Source of the DNA: Scenedesmus sp. ARA3
Lineage: Eukaryota; Chlorophyta; Chlorophyceae; Sphaeropleales; Scenedesmaceae
Assembly: GCA_004335835.1 (NCBI GenBank)
Contig: RWJK01001146.1
Coordinates: forward strand, 1-64,000
Length of the DNA: 64,000 nucleotides
Direction of reading: 5' to 3'
In this document: one piece after another, positions 10,670-22,664 of the stretch
Numbering within the stretch: position 1 is the first letter of the stretch
How the letters are laid out: every line of letters begins with the position of its first letter
The notes under the pieces: generated by a model
Seen by the model: the letters and a program-made list of their open reading frames with translations, nothing else
Told to the model about the DNA's origin: nothing
The model's database searches: none
Position numbers and translations under genes: made by a program

Positions 10670-13600
10670 ATGGAGACGCTGGTGAACACCATCATGGCTC
10701 TGTCCCAGGCACCCGACAGCCTGGGGCAGCTAGTAGGCTACCTCAAGACCGCAGATAGCGTTCTAGATAATGCACAAAACAATTGCCTGGCTGCTGCTCA
10801 AGCCCTGGACTTCCAGCAGCACTCCCTCGGCATTGTGTACCTGCTGTGAGTTTTCTGCTGCTGCTGTTTGTGTACTGCCATGCATCATGGATCTGGCTGC
10901 AAACAGCAGCATTTGAGAATGTTTGACTGGCAAGATCCTGATGATTTGATCACAACAGCAGCAGTGAACCTTCCATGTGCTTGCAACCCTCCTGTGCATG
11001 CCGTCTTGCTGTCTTGAAGTCGCATGCCATTGTGTGGCACGTCAAGGCAGGAGACGGCAATCAACGTTGTTCACCGTGATGCCAATGCCCTTGCAGGAAT
11101 GCACATGCGAAGCGGCCAAACCCCAATGTCAATGGCGCCTTCACAGAATACACAGCACAGTTCCTGCGCAGCTGCTCAGCACAGCAGATTCAGCACGTGC
11201 CTGAAGCATGTAAGCAAGCAAGCACACGAGCAGCTATGCAGATCACCCTACAGCAGTGTAGAAGAGGCTTCTAAATTGCTAGCACTACGGCTGCCTGCTG
11301 CTTGATATCCTATTCTACTGCAGCAAGCTCAGGCCAGCAACAACTGGTGTACTGCACCCAGCTAGCTTGCTGCAGGCAACAACATAGAGCGCTACATGTT
11401 TGTGCAGGCTTGGACGCACTGACAATGCAGCAGAGCTTGCTGGACATACACTGTTGCCGCCGCCTGCTGAGCACATCAGCCCTAATTTGCCGCACTGCTG
11501 TTTGTCTGCTGTGCCTCCGCCGCAGTTGTCGAGCTGTGCCACAAGTTCAGGGAGCAGCTGGCTGCAGACCCACGCGCAGCAAGGGGCGGCATTGCGCCGC
11601 TGCTGGCAGCACTGCAGCGGCTGGCGCCCAGCCGGGAGCACCTCACGCCGCTGCACGCAGACGTGCTGCAGCTGTGAGTGCCACCGAGTCCTGCTGCATG
11701 CAGCTGTGCAAGAGCTGAGGCAGCAAACATGCAGTATGCTGTTGTGACATGGTCCTCCTGCCAGCTACCTGTGTTGTGGCCACTACTGATGGCATGCAGT
11801 GCAGGTGGAAGGGGCGTAACCGCCGGCACACACTGGCATCAAATGTGCATATTACACATGCACAGCAGTTGCGTCCTAACAGCAGTAAGGCCTTGCCAGA
11901 GTGCCCAGCGTCTTGCACTGAGGTGCAATCGCCAACACCCAGTACAGATGCAGCAGCAAACGTCACCGCCACAACCTTGCATCACGTGTCGTGCATTTGA
12001 CTCATCTTGCTGCACATGTGCATGCTGGTGTTACAGGTGCCTGCTGTCCAAGGTGTACAATGCTGCTGCCCCGCTGCTGGACCTGGAGTTGACAGAAGTT
12101 GACCCAGGCCGCACTGCAGTGGGCGCAACTGATCTGCTGCTGTATTGCTACTACGGAGGCATGGTGGCGGCGGGTGCGCAGGCTGCCGCGCACCATTAAC
12201 CCGGGTGTTAGATGCAACTGGTGCTCTGCATGGTGGCGACATAATTAGTGCATGTGCTTGCTGCCACTTTTGGTAATGCAGGTGTGCGTCAGCATGCTTG
12301 CGAGACGCAATGGCTAGCTGCCGATGCAGTGAGGCTAGCAGTAGCTTGACCTGAAGCATCCGGCCTGCCGCCAAGCATCCCACTAGTATGGTGTGTTCAC
12401 AGAGCTTTCCTCATGGTGTTTGCTGTCTCCACATGTCCTGCAACCGCGCGGGCCGCAGGCAGCTGCCCCGTACACCACCTCTCGCCATGGTGGGGTACCC
12501 ACAGCAGTTTGTACTCGTGTGTGCTGTCTGCGCGCTTTCCTGCAGGCCGCAAGCAGCTGCCCCGTGCGCTGGAGCTTTTCCTGCAAGGGCTGACCGCGCC
12601 CACCATGGTGTGCAGCGCCATCACTGCAGCCATCTACAAGAAGTATGTGCTGCTCAGCCTCATTCACACAGGTGCGTTGCAAGGTGGAAACGTTTGTTTC
12701 GACTGGTGCAAACGTTTGTTTTGACTGGTGCAGCTACTGTGACAATCAGTTCAAGATGTTCCTGCTGGGTGAAGTGTTCTGTGCTGCTCAGCCTCATTCA
12801 CACAGTGTTCTGTGCTGCTCAGCCTCATTCACACAGGTGCGCCGCTGTGTGGCTGGCGCCAGCGCTGGCAGATCTTGTCAGCTGTGCTGTAAGGCCAGTC
12901 TTTGCTTGTGCCTGAGTGCGCGTCTGTGGGGCGACTCTGCGCACAACCAAGGGCTGCAGTTCTACACAGCACCTATGTGTTGGTACAGCGTGCTTGCTGA
13001 TCGCTCGGGCTGCTGCTGGTGTTGCTGCCTCGCGTGCACGTGCATGCGCACGACCGCAGACTGCTGCCGGGCACCTTCGCCTCACCCTGTCTGTGCTGTC
13101 GCTGCATGCTAGCATGCAGTGGTTGGCGCCTATATGCTTGTTTGCCGCGAAAACAGCCCTACAGAGAACCCTTTGTATGCTTGCATGTTGCCCTGCTGTG
13201 CAACAGGCGCTGTGGCACCGCTGCCTAAGTTCACCAGCCACAAGGTGCGGCAGCTGCCTGATGCGCCAGACTCCAAGCCCTACGCGGACCTGGCAGCAGC
13301 CTACAGCAGCAAGAGCAGCGACAGGCTGGCGCGCGTGGCTGAGCAGCACTTGGCAGCCTTCAACGCGGTGAGCGCTGCGGCCGTGACTGCAGCGGCTGCT
13401 GCCTGGATCAGTGATGGCGGTGCAGCTGTTGTGCAGCAGCTTCGTGTGTGTGCTCAGGACTGGAAGCAGTTCCAGTGGGGTGGCCACTGATTGCTGACGT
13501 GTCTGTCTGTTTCAAGCACCAGCTGTGTCCCACATGCTGCTGTTCACTTAGCCGCTGAGACACACGCATGCTACATGCTATGCCTCTGTGGCTGAGCAGC

Positions 13601-14827
13601 ACTCGGCAGCCTTCAACGCGGTGAGTGCTGCTGCTGCAACCGTGCGCAACAGCTGGCATGTCTTTGGAAGGTTGGGCATGTCTGCAGCCAGTCGCGCGCA
13701 TCGCGCACTGTTTATGTTGCTACTGTTCCCAGGCCGCTGCGCGCAACAATTCTACTCAATCACCTCATCTTGTCTCGTTACACGCTGCAGGACCGCAACG
13801 CTGGCCTGGTGAAGCGGGTGCTGGCCAGCCCTCAGTCCAGCGGCTAGCACGAGAACTGTAGTTAATCTTCTCTGTCAGTTTTATGCTGCAGGACCGCAAC
13901 GCTGGCCTGGTGAAGCAGGTGCTGGCCAGCCTGCCGGTGCGCACCATCCAGCGGCTCACACAGACCTACCTCACGCTCTCCCTGGCGGACATCGCGCGCG
14001 CAGCAGGCCTGGCAGGACCTGCTGAGGCCGAGGCTGTCATCCTGCGCATGGTGGCGCGGCGGCAGGTGTTTGCGCGCATCAACGACCGCGACGGCATGGT
14101 GACCTTCATGCAGGTGGGTTTAAGGTCACAGGTCGCAGGTTGCAAGTTACATGTTGAGGGCGATTGCGCAAGTGGCGGTTGGGGTGGTTGGTGCAGGTGT
14201 GTAGGCGAGTCAATGTTCGGGACGGCATGGTGATCTTAATATAAACGCCGCAGGCCCCCCAGCAGTACAACGGCCGGCATATTGGTGCTGTGCTGCCTGC
14301 TTGACAGTTGCAGGGTTCACGTGTGATGAAGGCAGGGTTTTCAGGCCCTGCTGTGTGCCTGTTATGTGCTGCCGCAGGACCCCCAGCAGTACAACAGCGC
14401 TGCGATGGCCCGCAAGATTGACGGCGCCATCAAGCAGTGCATGAGCCTCTCAAGCCAGGTCCAGGTGCGGCAACAGCAGCAGCAGCACTACGCACACAGT
14501 CATCTGCCCTTTGTTTCACACACATACTTCTCCATTTGGTGCTCTTGTCACGCCGTGCCACACTGTTGTGTGCGCTTGTGCGCGCATCTGCAGTAAGTAC
14601 AGGACTGCCTGCTGCTGGACAAGGCCTACCTGCACATCACCTACTCATCATCGCACTGTGTGCTGCTGTGCTTGTGTCCATCTTTTGTGTTGTTGCTGCA
14701 GGCGGTGCAGGACAGCCTGCTGCTGGACAAGAGCTACCTCAACAAGGTGGTCATGCGCGAGCGCGGCAGCGGAGGCCTAGGCGGGCTGGGCTCGGCAGTG
14801 GACGCAGACCTGGTGTTTGGCGCGTGA
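10670..14827 (+). CDS. CSN3: COP9 signalosome complex subunit 3
   Basis: Subunit of the COP9 signalosome, which removes NEDD8/RUB from cullins and so controls SCF-type ubiquitin ligases. Nine exons keep phase: 10670-10845, 11097-11209, 11526-11673, 12037-12173, 12546-12671, 13207-13367, 13892-14113, 14378-14464, 14702-14827, giving 431 aa against 429 in Arabidopsis. Family landmarks in order: QQHSLGIVYLL (residues about 49-59), LTPLHADVLQL, YCYYGGMV, KKYVLLSLIHTG, then the PCI region DRNAGLVKQVLASL, RLTQTYLTLSLADIA and INDRDGMVTFM, then DPQQYNS and a helical C-terminus. The end (DADLVFGA) is divergent. Introns and 3' flank contain at least nine partial copies of exon edges, so gene predictors will easily choose wrong exons. 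Confidence 0.92.
12418..12474 (+). repeat. Copy of the head of CSN3 exon 5
   Basis: Resembles 12519-12572, the intron end plus the first bases of exon 5 (RKQLPRAL). The copied acceptor reads CGGGCCGCAG rather than CTGCAGGCCGC, so it is decayed, and the match ends within about 30 bp of exon sequence. Confidence 0.65.
12686..12733 (+). repeat. Two tandem 23-24 bp units in CSN3 intron 5
   Basis: The motif AAACGTTTGTTTTGACTGG (with TTTCGACTGG in the first unit) followed by TGCA appears twice back to back, just downstream of the exon 5 donor. It is unrelated to coding sequence. Confidence 0.7.
12781..12840 (+). repeat. Two copies of the tail of CSN3 exon 5
   Basis: The 25-29 bp at the end of exon 5 (12647-12675, encoding LLSLIHTG and the donor) recur at 12781-12805 and 12812-12840. 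The second copy keeps the GTGCG donor, while in the first the donor is lost. Confidence 0.85.
13588..13630 (+). repeat. Copy of the tail of CSN3 exon 6 with donor
   Basis: 43 bp matching 13335-13377 with two differences. It encodes VAEQHSAAFNA followed by GTGAGTG, a donor closer to consensus than the original. It lies in the downstream intron. Confidence 0.85.
13782..13847 (+). repeat. Copy of the head of CSN3 exon 7
   Basis: Matches the acceptor and start of exon 7 (13883-13959): DRNAGLVKRVLAS, then an internal deletion, then CAGCGGCTA, which is an in-frame-type stop. It lies about 100 bp upstream of the real exon and is a non-functional decoy. Confidence 0.85.
14205..14277 (+). repeat. Fused decayed copies of CSN3 exon 7 tail and exon 8 head
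   Basis: 14205-14237 resembles the exon 7 tail (DGMV codons intact, donor lost), and 14247-14277 resembles the exon 8 head (GCCGCAG acceptor and QQYN codons). The two copies abut inside intron 7 with the intervening intron missing, as if a processed or template-switched junction had been inserted. Confidence 0.65.
14588..14640 (+). repeat. Copy of the head of CSN3 exon 9
   Basis: Matches 14697-14747 (acceptor, then QDSLLLDKSYL). The copy reads CAGTAAGTACAGGACTGCC, placing a good splice-donor-like GTAAGT directly after the acceptor. It lies upstream of the real exon. Confidence 0.75.
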
Positions 14828-14871
14828 GCTGCGCTAGGTGTACAAAGCAGCGGCCACTGGTGCTGCTGACT

Positions 14872-15051
14872 TGGGCGGGCTGGGCTCAGCAGTGGATGCA
14901 GACCTGGTGTTTGGCGCGTGAGCTGCACCAATGGCGTCAGCGCAGGCAGGCAGCCATACATGCGGCAGCAGCAGCTGCTTGGGCTTGCTAGGGCGGGCTG
15001 GGCTGGGCTCGGCAGTGGATGCAGACCTGGTGTTTGGCGCGTGAGCTGCGC
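14872..15051 (+). repeat. Two downstream copies of the terminal CSN3 exon end
   Basis: The last about 50 bp of the coding sequence (LGGLGSAVDADLVFGA, stop, AGCTGC) recur at 14872-14927 and 14991-15051 with one or two substitutions each. They are spaced about 120 bp apart in the 3' flank. The stop codon is conserved in both. Confidence 0.9.
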
Positions 15052-18000
15052 TGGATAGATGTATACAGTGGCGGCTGCATGTCTGAGTTGGCGGCTGCTG
15101 CATGCTGGTGCTGCTGGCTTAGGCTCATGCGCGTGGCGCAGCCTCTGCAGTACCAGTGACACGTGAGCTGCGCCGGTAGCGGCTGCGTGCCGGCGGCGCC
15201 GCCTGCTGCACACTGGTGCTGCTGGCGTGCATTGATCGCATGGGGCGGTTCAATCCAGCAGCCACTGGCGTGTGCGGCTGGCGTGACTGCATGTGCTGGC
15301 AGCAGCCAGTATAGTACGTTGCGGGCTGAGCTGGCGGTGCTGCATCTGCTGGACGTTCAATATTGGCTATGCACTGAGGCCGTACGCGGCGCTGACGTGC
15401 GGCATGTACGAACAGCACAGAGCAGCCGTGCAGTATGCACAGGGAGCAGGAGGTCATGCGGGTGCACAGCAAGACTGGCCGCGGCTGCTGGCAAAATGCT
15501 GCACATATGTACAGCTGGTGTGCGGCACTTCTGCTGTGTCACCGCCTGGCACGCTGTGAGTACCACCGCATGTCATGTGCCAGCTGTGGTCGTGTGTTGT
15601 GCTCAGTTTGCTTGATTTCAAAGCAAAGAGCATCAGGTCCTTGCTGTTGAGCTCGTGGCGGGAGGCGCGCGAGCCAGGGATGCAGCGCAGTGTCAGGGGC
15701 GCCTGACTACTTTGGTAAAAGCAAGAACCATGCGCTTCACACATGTTGTTTCCTCTACAGAAAGGGAGCCGCCACCACATGGCTTCTTCAAGCTAAGAAG
15801 ACGGTGTCAAACTGAGGCGCTACTGGCGCCTGTAGTACAAGCCTGGATACGTTACACTTGCCATCCACAGCAACTGCAAGACAGCAAGCTGTGTGTGAAT
15901 GCAGCGCTGTCACTGGCTCGATGATAGCATGCACAAAGTTTTTTTGATGAGCACATGCAAGCAATAACAGCACCGAGTACTTGTGAGCACATTCTTAGCG
16001 TATGTACTTGCCAGTGCAGCGAACACTGGGGAAGCACCTACCCTAAAGCCAGACTATATGTACTTCTGCAGTTGCAGCACAATGCATGCACACGTTTTAC
16101 GCGTGAAACAAGGCAACCCCCGCCACCCACTGCTCAAAACATCATCAAATCCCGGCTGTGGCTGCCCTATGTGCAGGCATACAGGATGCCACTACTGCAA
16201 ATGCCACGTTCGCTGGTACAGATGCACAATGAATGCACAAATCCTGCCTGCACAGAGGGAGCAAACCAAAGAAACCCTAGCATGAACACTCACAAAACTG
16301 CTGCGCCGCCAAGGCCCAGCCAACGCATGTGAACCTGCAAGCCAGATGGGTTTGCGCATGTGACGGTAGCCACCTACAAAACACACAACGACATCTGAGA
16401 ACAGTGATGCATGCACCATGTACGTAACAGAGCCCCACGCGCAGACATCGCACAGCTGTTGTATGTCAAAGGTGCAAGCAGTGACCGTAGCAGCCACAAC
16501 ACATGCACACGAATGCTGACAGCCGACCCTTTGCTCAGCAGGGGCACCATATGCGACAGTAGCTGCACAACACTCCGCACTGGGCAACCCTGGTCAGCTG
16601 CAGCCAAACCTCGCAAGACCTTGGGAACTCAACAGTATATGCAGACACACAGCCTGCTGCTGGACCATGCCATGGCAGCAGACGCAGCACCGCCACTCAA
16701 CACACCCGGTGCAGGCAGCAGCACACTGGCCAGCACAGCTTACACAGCTGCCGGCGTGTGATTGCACCGCAGAGAAGACGGTCATGCCACAAACGCTTGC
16801 CCAATGTGACAGCACACAAAAGCACACTGGCAATGTACACGCACGCACACACTTGTGTTGCGTGCCTGTCTGTCTCCCGCCAAGTTATCAATGGGCCACA
16901 GCCACTGCCAACACCGCTCCACAACTCTCCACACCAGCGCGCCTGCTGAGCACATGAAACAACATGATGATGAAGCACACCGTTGGAGGCTGTGGATGTG
17001 CCATTGCTAGGAGTCATCGCTGTGCTGTGTGCAATGACCAAGCAAGCTGACCCTCACTCTCCACATAGCAACCCTTCCCTGACAGAGCACACCACCCGCC
17101 GCAGCCGCTAGCAGCCCCTGCCATTGACACCTTGCATCCAGGTGACACCCGATCCATGCGTGCTTGCAACGCGCAGCCCTGCTGTCACATCCAGTAGTGC
17201 TGCGTGGACTGGTAACACGAGCTGCATCAGCCCACACAGGGCGCAGTCACTCGGTGCTTGCAGGCATGCCATACTATGCAACTGAATTTGGAGGGGCTGT
17301 GCGCTGCTGCATGCCTTTGCAGCATGTGGATGCGTATGCCAGCCACACTGCGCAAGCTGCAAATGTCCAACAGCAGCACAGCCAGCAGCAATGTGCTGAG
17401 CAGACAATAACCTGTTGTCTTGTGAGGATGTGTACGCGATGTGTTAGTAGCTCACTGCATGACAACTGCCGGTATGTGGCTGCCACTTCACTGCACTAGC
17501 CGCTGTACAGACACATGCAGTCAACAAGTCCACAGCTGCCCAGCAAGTGCCACCTTTAATGTGTCGACCTAGAGGTTGCAGGCTGCTATTGAAGCAGCGT
17601 CCCTAGCTAGCTGGAGCAAGCGGAACTGCTGGCTGGCTGGCAATCAACTCTGGCAAACCTACGCACAGCCTGCGTACACCCATGCCTGCCTGCAATGCAC
17701 ATCCCAGCAAATACGTAGTTGCCACACTGAAGCAACCTTCGCTGCCAGCAGCAGCTGGACTACACTGAAGGCAACATCTAGCAAGGGAGCCTGCCATACT
17801 GCGCACATGTTAAGCTAGTCCAGTCTGCAATGAATTCATCATCCTAATAGGTGGCCTGAAACCTAATACGTCAGCGGTCGCAGCCCCCATACTCTCACAA
17901 AGCCACCAGTAACACACGTCGCTGTAACAGGTGCCTTCTGCTGTAGCTGTAGCCACCGGCACAGACAGCCGTGACCTCAGCAGCAAACACACATACACAC

Positions 18001-19581
18001 ACAGAGCAGAACAGCATGTCCAAGCTATGCACAGACACAACGGCGCAAGGTGCCGCGCTCAAGGAAGCCGGCCAGCAGGTGCCTGCAAAGCAACTGTCAC
18101 AACCTGGTGCGCTGAAGTGCACCTGGGGCAGCAGCCGATGCTGCAGAGGCACACGTACACCTGGCACGCCTCTTACAGCTGAAACAGGCGCTCACCACAA
18201 CAAGCAGGCGCCAACAAACAACACAACACACCAATATATGCAAGCCTTGGCATGGCGGACCCCACCTGCTGCCAAGTGCAGCGAGTTGCACGTAATCATG
18301 ACAGCAGGTCGCCACACCCACACACTGTTGCCATGTAAGCACACTTGCAAGCTGCGGAAGGCAGCAATGCATCTCATCGTGCAGCAGTGCTGCTGCACGC
18401 CGTATCCAGCAACAATGCCAGCTGCAGAGCTTGTCCTGCTGCTGCTGCATGTGAACATCTCCTGCCCCCTCCCTTCCAGCAGCACTCGTCTCCTAGCAGA
18501 ATGCAACTGTGCTGGACTGGAGGCCCGCGTGTCAACCCCGAGTAGTGCTGCATTTTGCTGCAAACACAATGCACAGCCCATGTCGGACAGCTGGCAGTAG
18601 CAGGCGACAGTGCTAGGGCCTGCCACCCATCCACGCGCGCCTACTCGTGCTGGATTTGTGCAGCCCGCCGCTCCACGCGCCTCCAGCAAGAGAGGCCTAC
18701 ACCAACCCATGTGCTAGGTGCGGCCTGCCACGGGATGCAAGCAACTGAAGTATATGTCAACAAGCAAGGAAAGAGAGCCGCTGCCGCTGCTGCTGTGGCT
18801 GCACGTCCAGCCACTAGAAAACCCCCGCCACACATGGAAAGTAACATGCACAGAGCACGTGACCGCTACCTGCGTTCGCTAGCTTGCAGTTGATGCCTGC
18901 AGCAACAGAAGCGGAGGAGCATTGCATGTCCAGCCGCACACAGCATGTCACTGCACGCCCACACTACCAACAGCACTGCGCAACGCCCCATGCAGTCGCC
19001 TTGCCTGCATCCATCCTGTGTCAACTGCTGTGCATGTGTCCAGCACTGCGCTACTGTAGCTGTGAACTGCAGCTTTCACAGCTGTGAATGGAGGCACAGA
19101 GCCCTAGCCAAAAAGCGTCCCACCCCCACAATGCTGTAACTGCTGATGGCAACAGATAACATGCGCTTGATTGACCTACCTAGCTCTGACGCCAGTGAAA
19201 CCGTACGGAAACACTTGCCTGGCATGCCACACAGTACCAGGTCAGTCGCAACTAACTTGACTCACAATGCAGCACTGGCCGCAGCAAACATCTACTCGGG
19301 TTGCGCTGTCCTGCAACACCAAACATGCTGCCAAGCACGGCTGGACTGCCCTGCTACCTTCATTACAACACATGCACGCGTGCGCCAACACACACAATAC
19401 CACACACATGTCATAACACTTGAAACAGATTCTTCCCAGCACATCACAAACCACCCCAGCCAACCCTGCCTTAAAAGCAGACACTTACGGACAACCCCCA
19501 AAGCCATCAAGCACGTTCCTGCAGCTGCGAACCAAGCGTTTAATGCTGCAAAACCTGCTGCCGCAGCTGTCCTGCAAGCCC
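15052..19581. other. Long non-coding interval between CSN3 and the Janus-domain gene
   Basis: No reading frame here has domain content or a consistent splice pattern. Those present are Cys/His/Thr-rich shadows of CA- and TG-rich sequence. The left end must include the CSN3 3' untranslated region and the right end that of the convergent minus-strand Janus-domain gene. Apart from this I see nothing definable. Confidence 0.55.
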
Positions 19582-22169
19582 TCACAGCACCTTGCCGCCC
19601 TCGCTGGTGACCTTGTAGTGCATCGGCAGGTGCTGCTTCGTCAGCACTGCCGCAAGGTTCATCACCTCGCTGCCTGTGCTGGGACCCCCAGGGCCGCTGG
19701 CAGGCCCCACATAGCCACCGGAGATGTGCAGGTGCCTGTCCCTGTGGCGCCGCCACTCCATGATGCCGCCACCCACCACCTCAATCGCCTCCGCACACAC
19801 GTCGTGCGCAGCGCACGCGGCCATCATCTGCAGCGGCAGCGGCAGCAGCAGCAGGAGGCGGCGTGAGGGGGGGAGACGAGGCACGCGTTGAGAGGCAGCG
19901 AGTGCACCCATGCGGCAGCTGATGCGGCAGGTTGATCCATGCACGCCGCTGCTCGCGCCACTTCCTGCTGAGCTCCCATGCCGCAGGCACACTGCCACGT
20001 CCCCAAACCACCAATCTGATCCCCACCACGACCACACCCAAACCCCACAGACCCCGCACAACACCACAGCGCGCACCTGGCGGTGCAGGCCCTCCACAAT
20101 CTTGGCGTCACTCGCGTAGTTGGCGCCGCGCACCAGCAGCTTCTGGCGCCCCGCGCGGTCGCGCAGCCGCAGCAGCAGGAACTTGTAGCTGCCCCAGTCG
20201 TCCACCTCAGCGCTCTCCAGCAGCGCACCCACCCACAGCTCGCCAGCCTGCACAGACTGCACCTCGCGCCACCTGCAGCACGGCAGCAGCAGAAAGCGGC
20301 AGCAGCATGAGCGGCACGGCGAGTGGTAGCGCGCGTATGAAAGCGCGCCTGGCAGCATATTTGGGACGCACCGCATGCATTACGATTCACGTGCTTGCTG
20401 GATGCACCATGCATGTCACGGCGGGTGCAGCCGGCAGCAGCAGCGCAGATACGCCCGGCTCACCGCTGCGTGACGGCCTTGTTGATGTCGCTCTGCGCCG
20501 CCAGCAGCTGCGCCGCGCGCTTCGTGATGCCCGTCACCTGCTGCGTGGCCTCGCCGCCGCCCCGGCCGGCGCCATGCCGCCCATGCTGATGGTGCCCCGC
20601 ATGCTGCTGCCCAGGCACGCCTGCTGAGCTGGCCTCCCGGCTCAGGCAGCCGCTGCCCAGCATGTCGCTGCCAGTGCTCTGCAGCAGCCCGCCCCTGCTG
20701 CCATGCGCAGAAAAGGACTCATCCACAAGCAGCTCGGCACTCAGCAGCGAAGGGGTCCCCAGCGTGCCCAGCAGCCGCGAGTCGCTTGCAGGATCTATGG
20801 ATGCGGCGCGCGCCAGGTGCCAGTTCTCGCCGCATGCCGCGAGGTACTGCAGCGCCTCCTCCATGCCACCATCGCCCACGCTGGCATGCTCAGCGTGCTC
20901 AGCCGGCGGCCGCGTCTGCTCAGCCTGCCAGCGCTTGGCGAAGCGCCAGCGCCACGCCGCCTGCTGCACTGCTTCCTCCTCATCATCGGTACCGAAGCTG
21001 CAGCGGCTGCCGCGCTGCGCGACGACGGCGTCCTCCACCGCAGCAGCTGCTGCTGCCGCTGCCGCTGCAAGTGCCGCCGCGTTGCCACCGTGCACCTGCG
21101 CAAGCTGTCCTACCTCTGCTGCTGGTGCTGCTGTGGTGGCTGCGTCGACACCCTCGACATCGCCATTTGCTGCTGCTGCTGCTGCTGCTCCGCCTGACCC
21201 CTTTGAGGCCTTGGAGGCGTTGGAGCCTCTACTGCTGTGGCCAGAGCTACCATTGGATGGCCAGCGCCCGTTTGCAGGAATCGGCTGTGCTACAGAGGTG
21301 CCTGGCATGGCAGCGGCCTGCTGCGCCGCAGCTGCTGCATCGTCTGCTTTCTGGAGGGCCTTATTCAAGGGCATGATGAACTGCCGCTGCGCCCAGGTGC
21401 CCAGCACATATGGCGCCGGGCCCTGCTGCTGCTGCTGTTGCATGCTGCTGTCCAACTGTTCAGCAAAGGGCGTCTGCTGGTCTTCCTGCGGCATTGGCAC
21501 TGCTTTGCTGCCAGTGCTGCTGCTGTTGGCCAGGGTGTTGCCGTTCTGCTGTGGCACCACGAGTATGCTTCCATCATCTACAGTTCGCAGCAGATGCCGC
21601 TGCTGTTGACCAGCTGCTTGCTGCTGCGATCTAATGAGCAGCAATTGCTGCTGTTGCTGTGCCATCGCTGCTGCTACTGCATGTCTCTGGTAGGATCCCA
21701 GTGCGGAAGCCGTCTGAATGCCTGTGGGAGGGCCATTCAGCAGTGGGACACTGTCCAAGGGGTCTGCTGTTGCCTTGGCCTGCCTGCTGCTGTTCAGCCG
21801 CAGCTGTGGAGGTGAGTCGCTCACACCAAACCTGCAAGCGACGAACGTCACAGCCGCAGGAGCATGGCTGTCAGCAGGAGCAGAATGCACAGTTGAGGGC
21901 TGCTGGTGGCACGCCCAGCCAACTCCCAACACGTGAAGCAGGACAGCCACCCGCCCCACTCACCAGATGTTGTCCCACAGGTCCAAAATCTCTTCGTCAT
22001 GCTCCGTAGCAGCTGGAACGGGCACTCCTTGCGCCTGGCTACGCCTAGGAGGCGAGTTGCTGAAGAGTGAAAGCACCGAGTCCGGTGATGAATGGTTGCT
22101 GTGACTCCCTGCCAGGACAGCCTGTGAGCTGCTCTTGACTGGCGCTGGAGCACGCATGTAGCGAGCCAT
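19582..22169 (-). CDS. Protein with C-terminal Janus/phosphohistidine-phosphatase-like domain
   Basis: Four exons in phase: 22169-21964, 21831-20464, 20272-20077, 19827-19582, giving 671 aa. About 540 N-terminal residues are low-complexity (Ala, Gln, Ser, Gly) with short conserved-looking islands (EEILDLWDNIWFGVSD near residue 61; YVLGTWAQRQFIMPLNKAL; AAWRWRFAKRW). The last about 135 residues resemble the Janus/PHPT1 fold: YKFLLLRLRD, KLLVRGANY, then the glycine signature GGGIMEWRRHRDRHLHI and GGYVGPASGP. In PHPT1 the catalytic histidine lies in the AEYHAD segment after VRG, while here the corresponding segment reads ANYASDAK with no histidine. The family match is by motif reading, and a catalytic role is therefore doubtful. 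The gene is divergent from the pyrophosphatase gene. Confidence 0.68.
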
Positions 22170-22664
22170 GATGCTCTGCCCCACTACCCTTGGCAGCTAC
22201 AATTCCGGCCAGCGTGTCTCTGGTTGCAGCAGCATGGGTGAGGCGCGTTTCCCGACCACACTCAATACCCTACTGAATCAGAAACAACAACAGAGGCACA
22301 CGTGCGGGTGCTTGACGCACGTCTGCTTGCTCTTAACCTATCAGCGCTGTCGTGAAGTGCTTGCGGTCACGCATTCGACTTAAACCATGCTGTAGCGAGG
22401 ACTTTGTTGGAATAGACGCCGGAAACAGTAGGTGTCACTCTGTAGGTCAGTGGGTCTCAGTCGGAATGAATCCAAGGCCCCGGTGCACGTCGATCTGAGA
22501 CTTCAGCAGTCTCCTCGGTTGCAGGGCATTCCGAAAAAGCTTTTTAACATTGCTGGTCATAGCTGTTGCAGCATCGCCCGCCACCCAAATATTCTTTCAG
22601 CCAACTACTGTGCAAACTGTCTTCCCTTCATTCCAAGTTTAAAGGGCTCCTGAAGTTCTGGAGA
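22170..22664. promoter_or_regulatory. Divergent promoter region, Janus-domain gene and pyrophosphatase
   Basis: 495 bp between two divergent start codons, so it holds both 5' untranslated regions and promoters. No named element is recognisable. Confidence 0.4.

Noticed and set aside
13588..13847. Copies of CSN3 exon 6 tail and exon 7 head considered as true extra exons
   Set aside because: Including them would duplicate residues not found in other CSN3 proteins, and the exon 7 copy contains a stop after an internal deletion.
16192..16587. 131-codon minus-strand frame
   Set aside because: Cys/Val/His-rich, no domain, no splice context and no neighbouring exons in phase.
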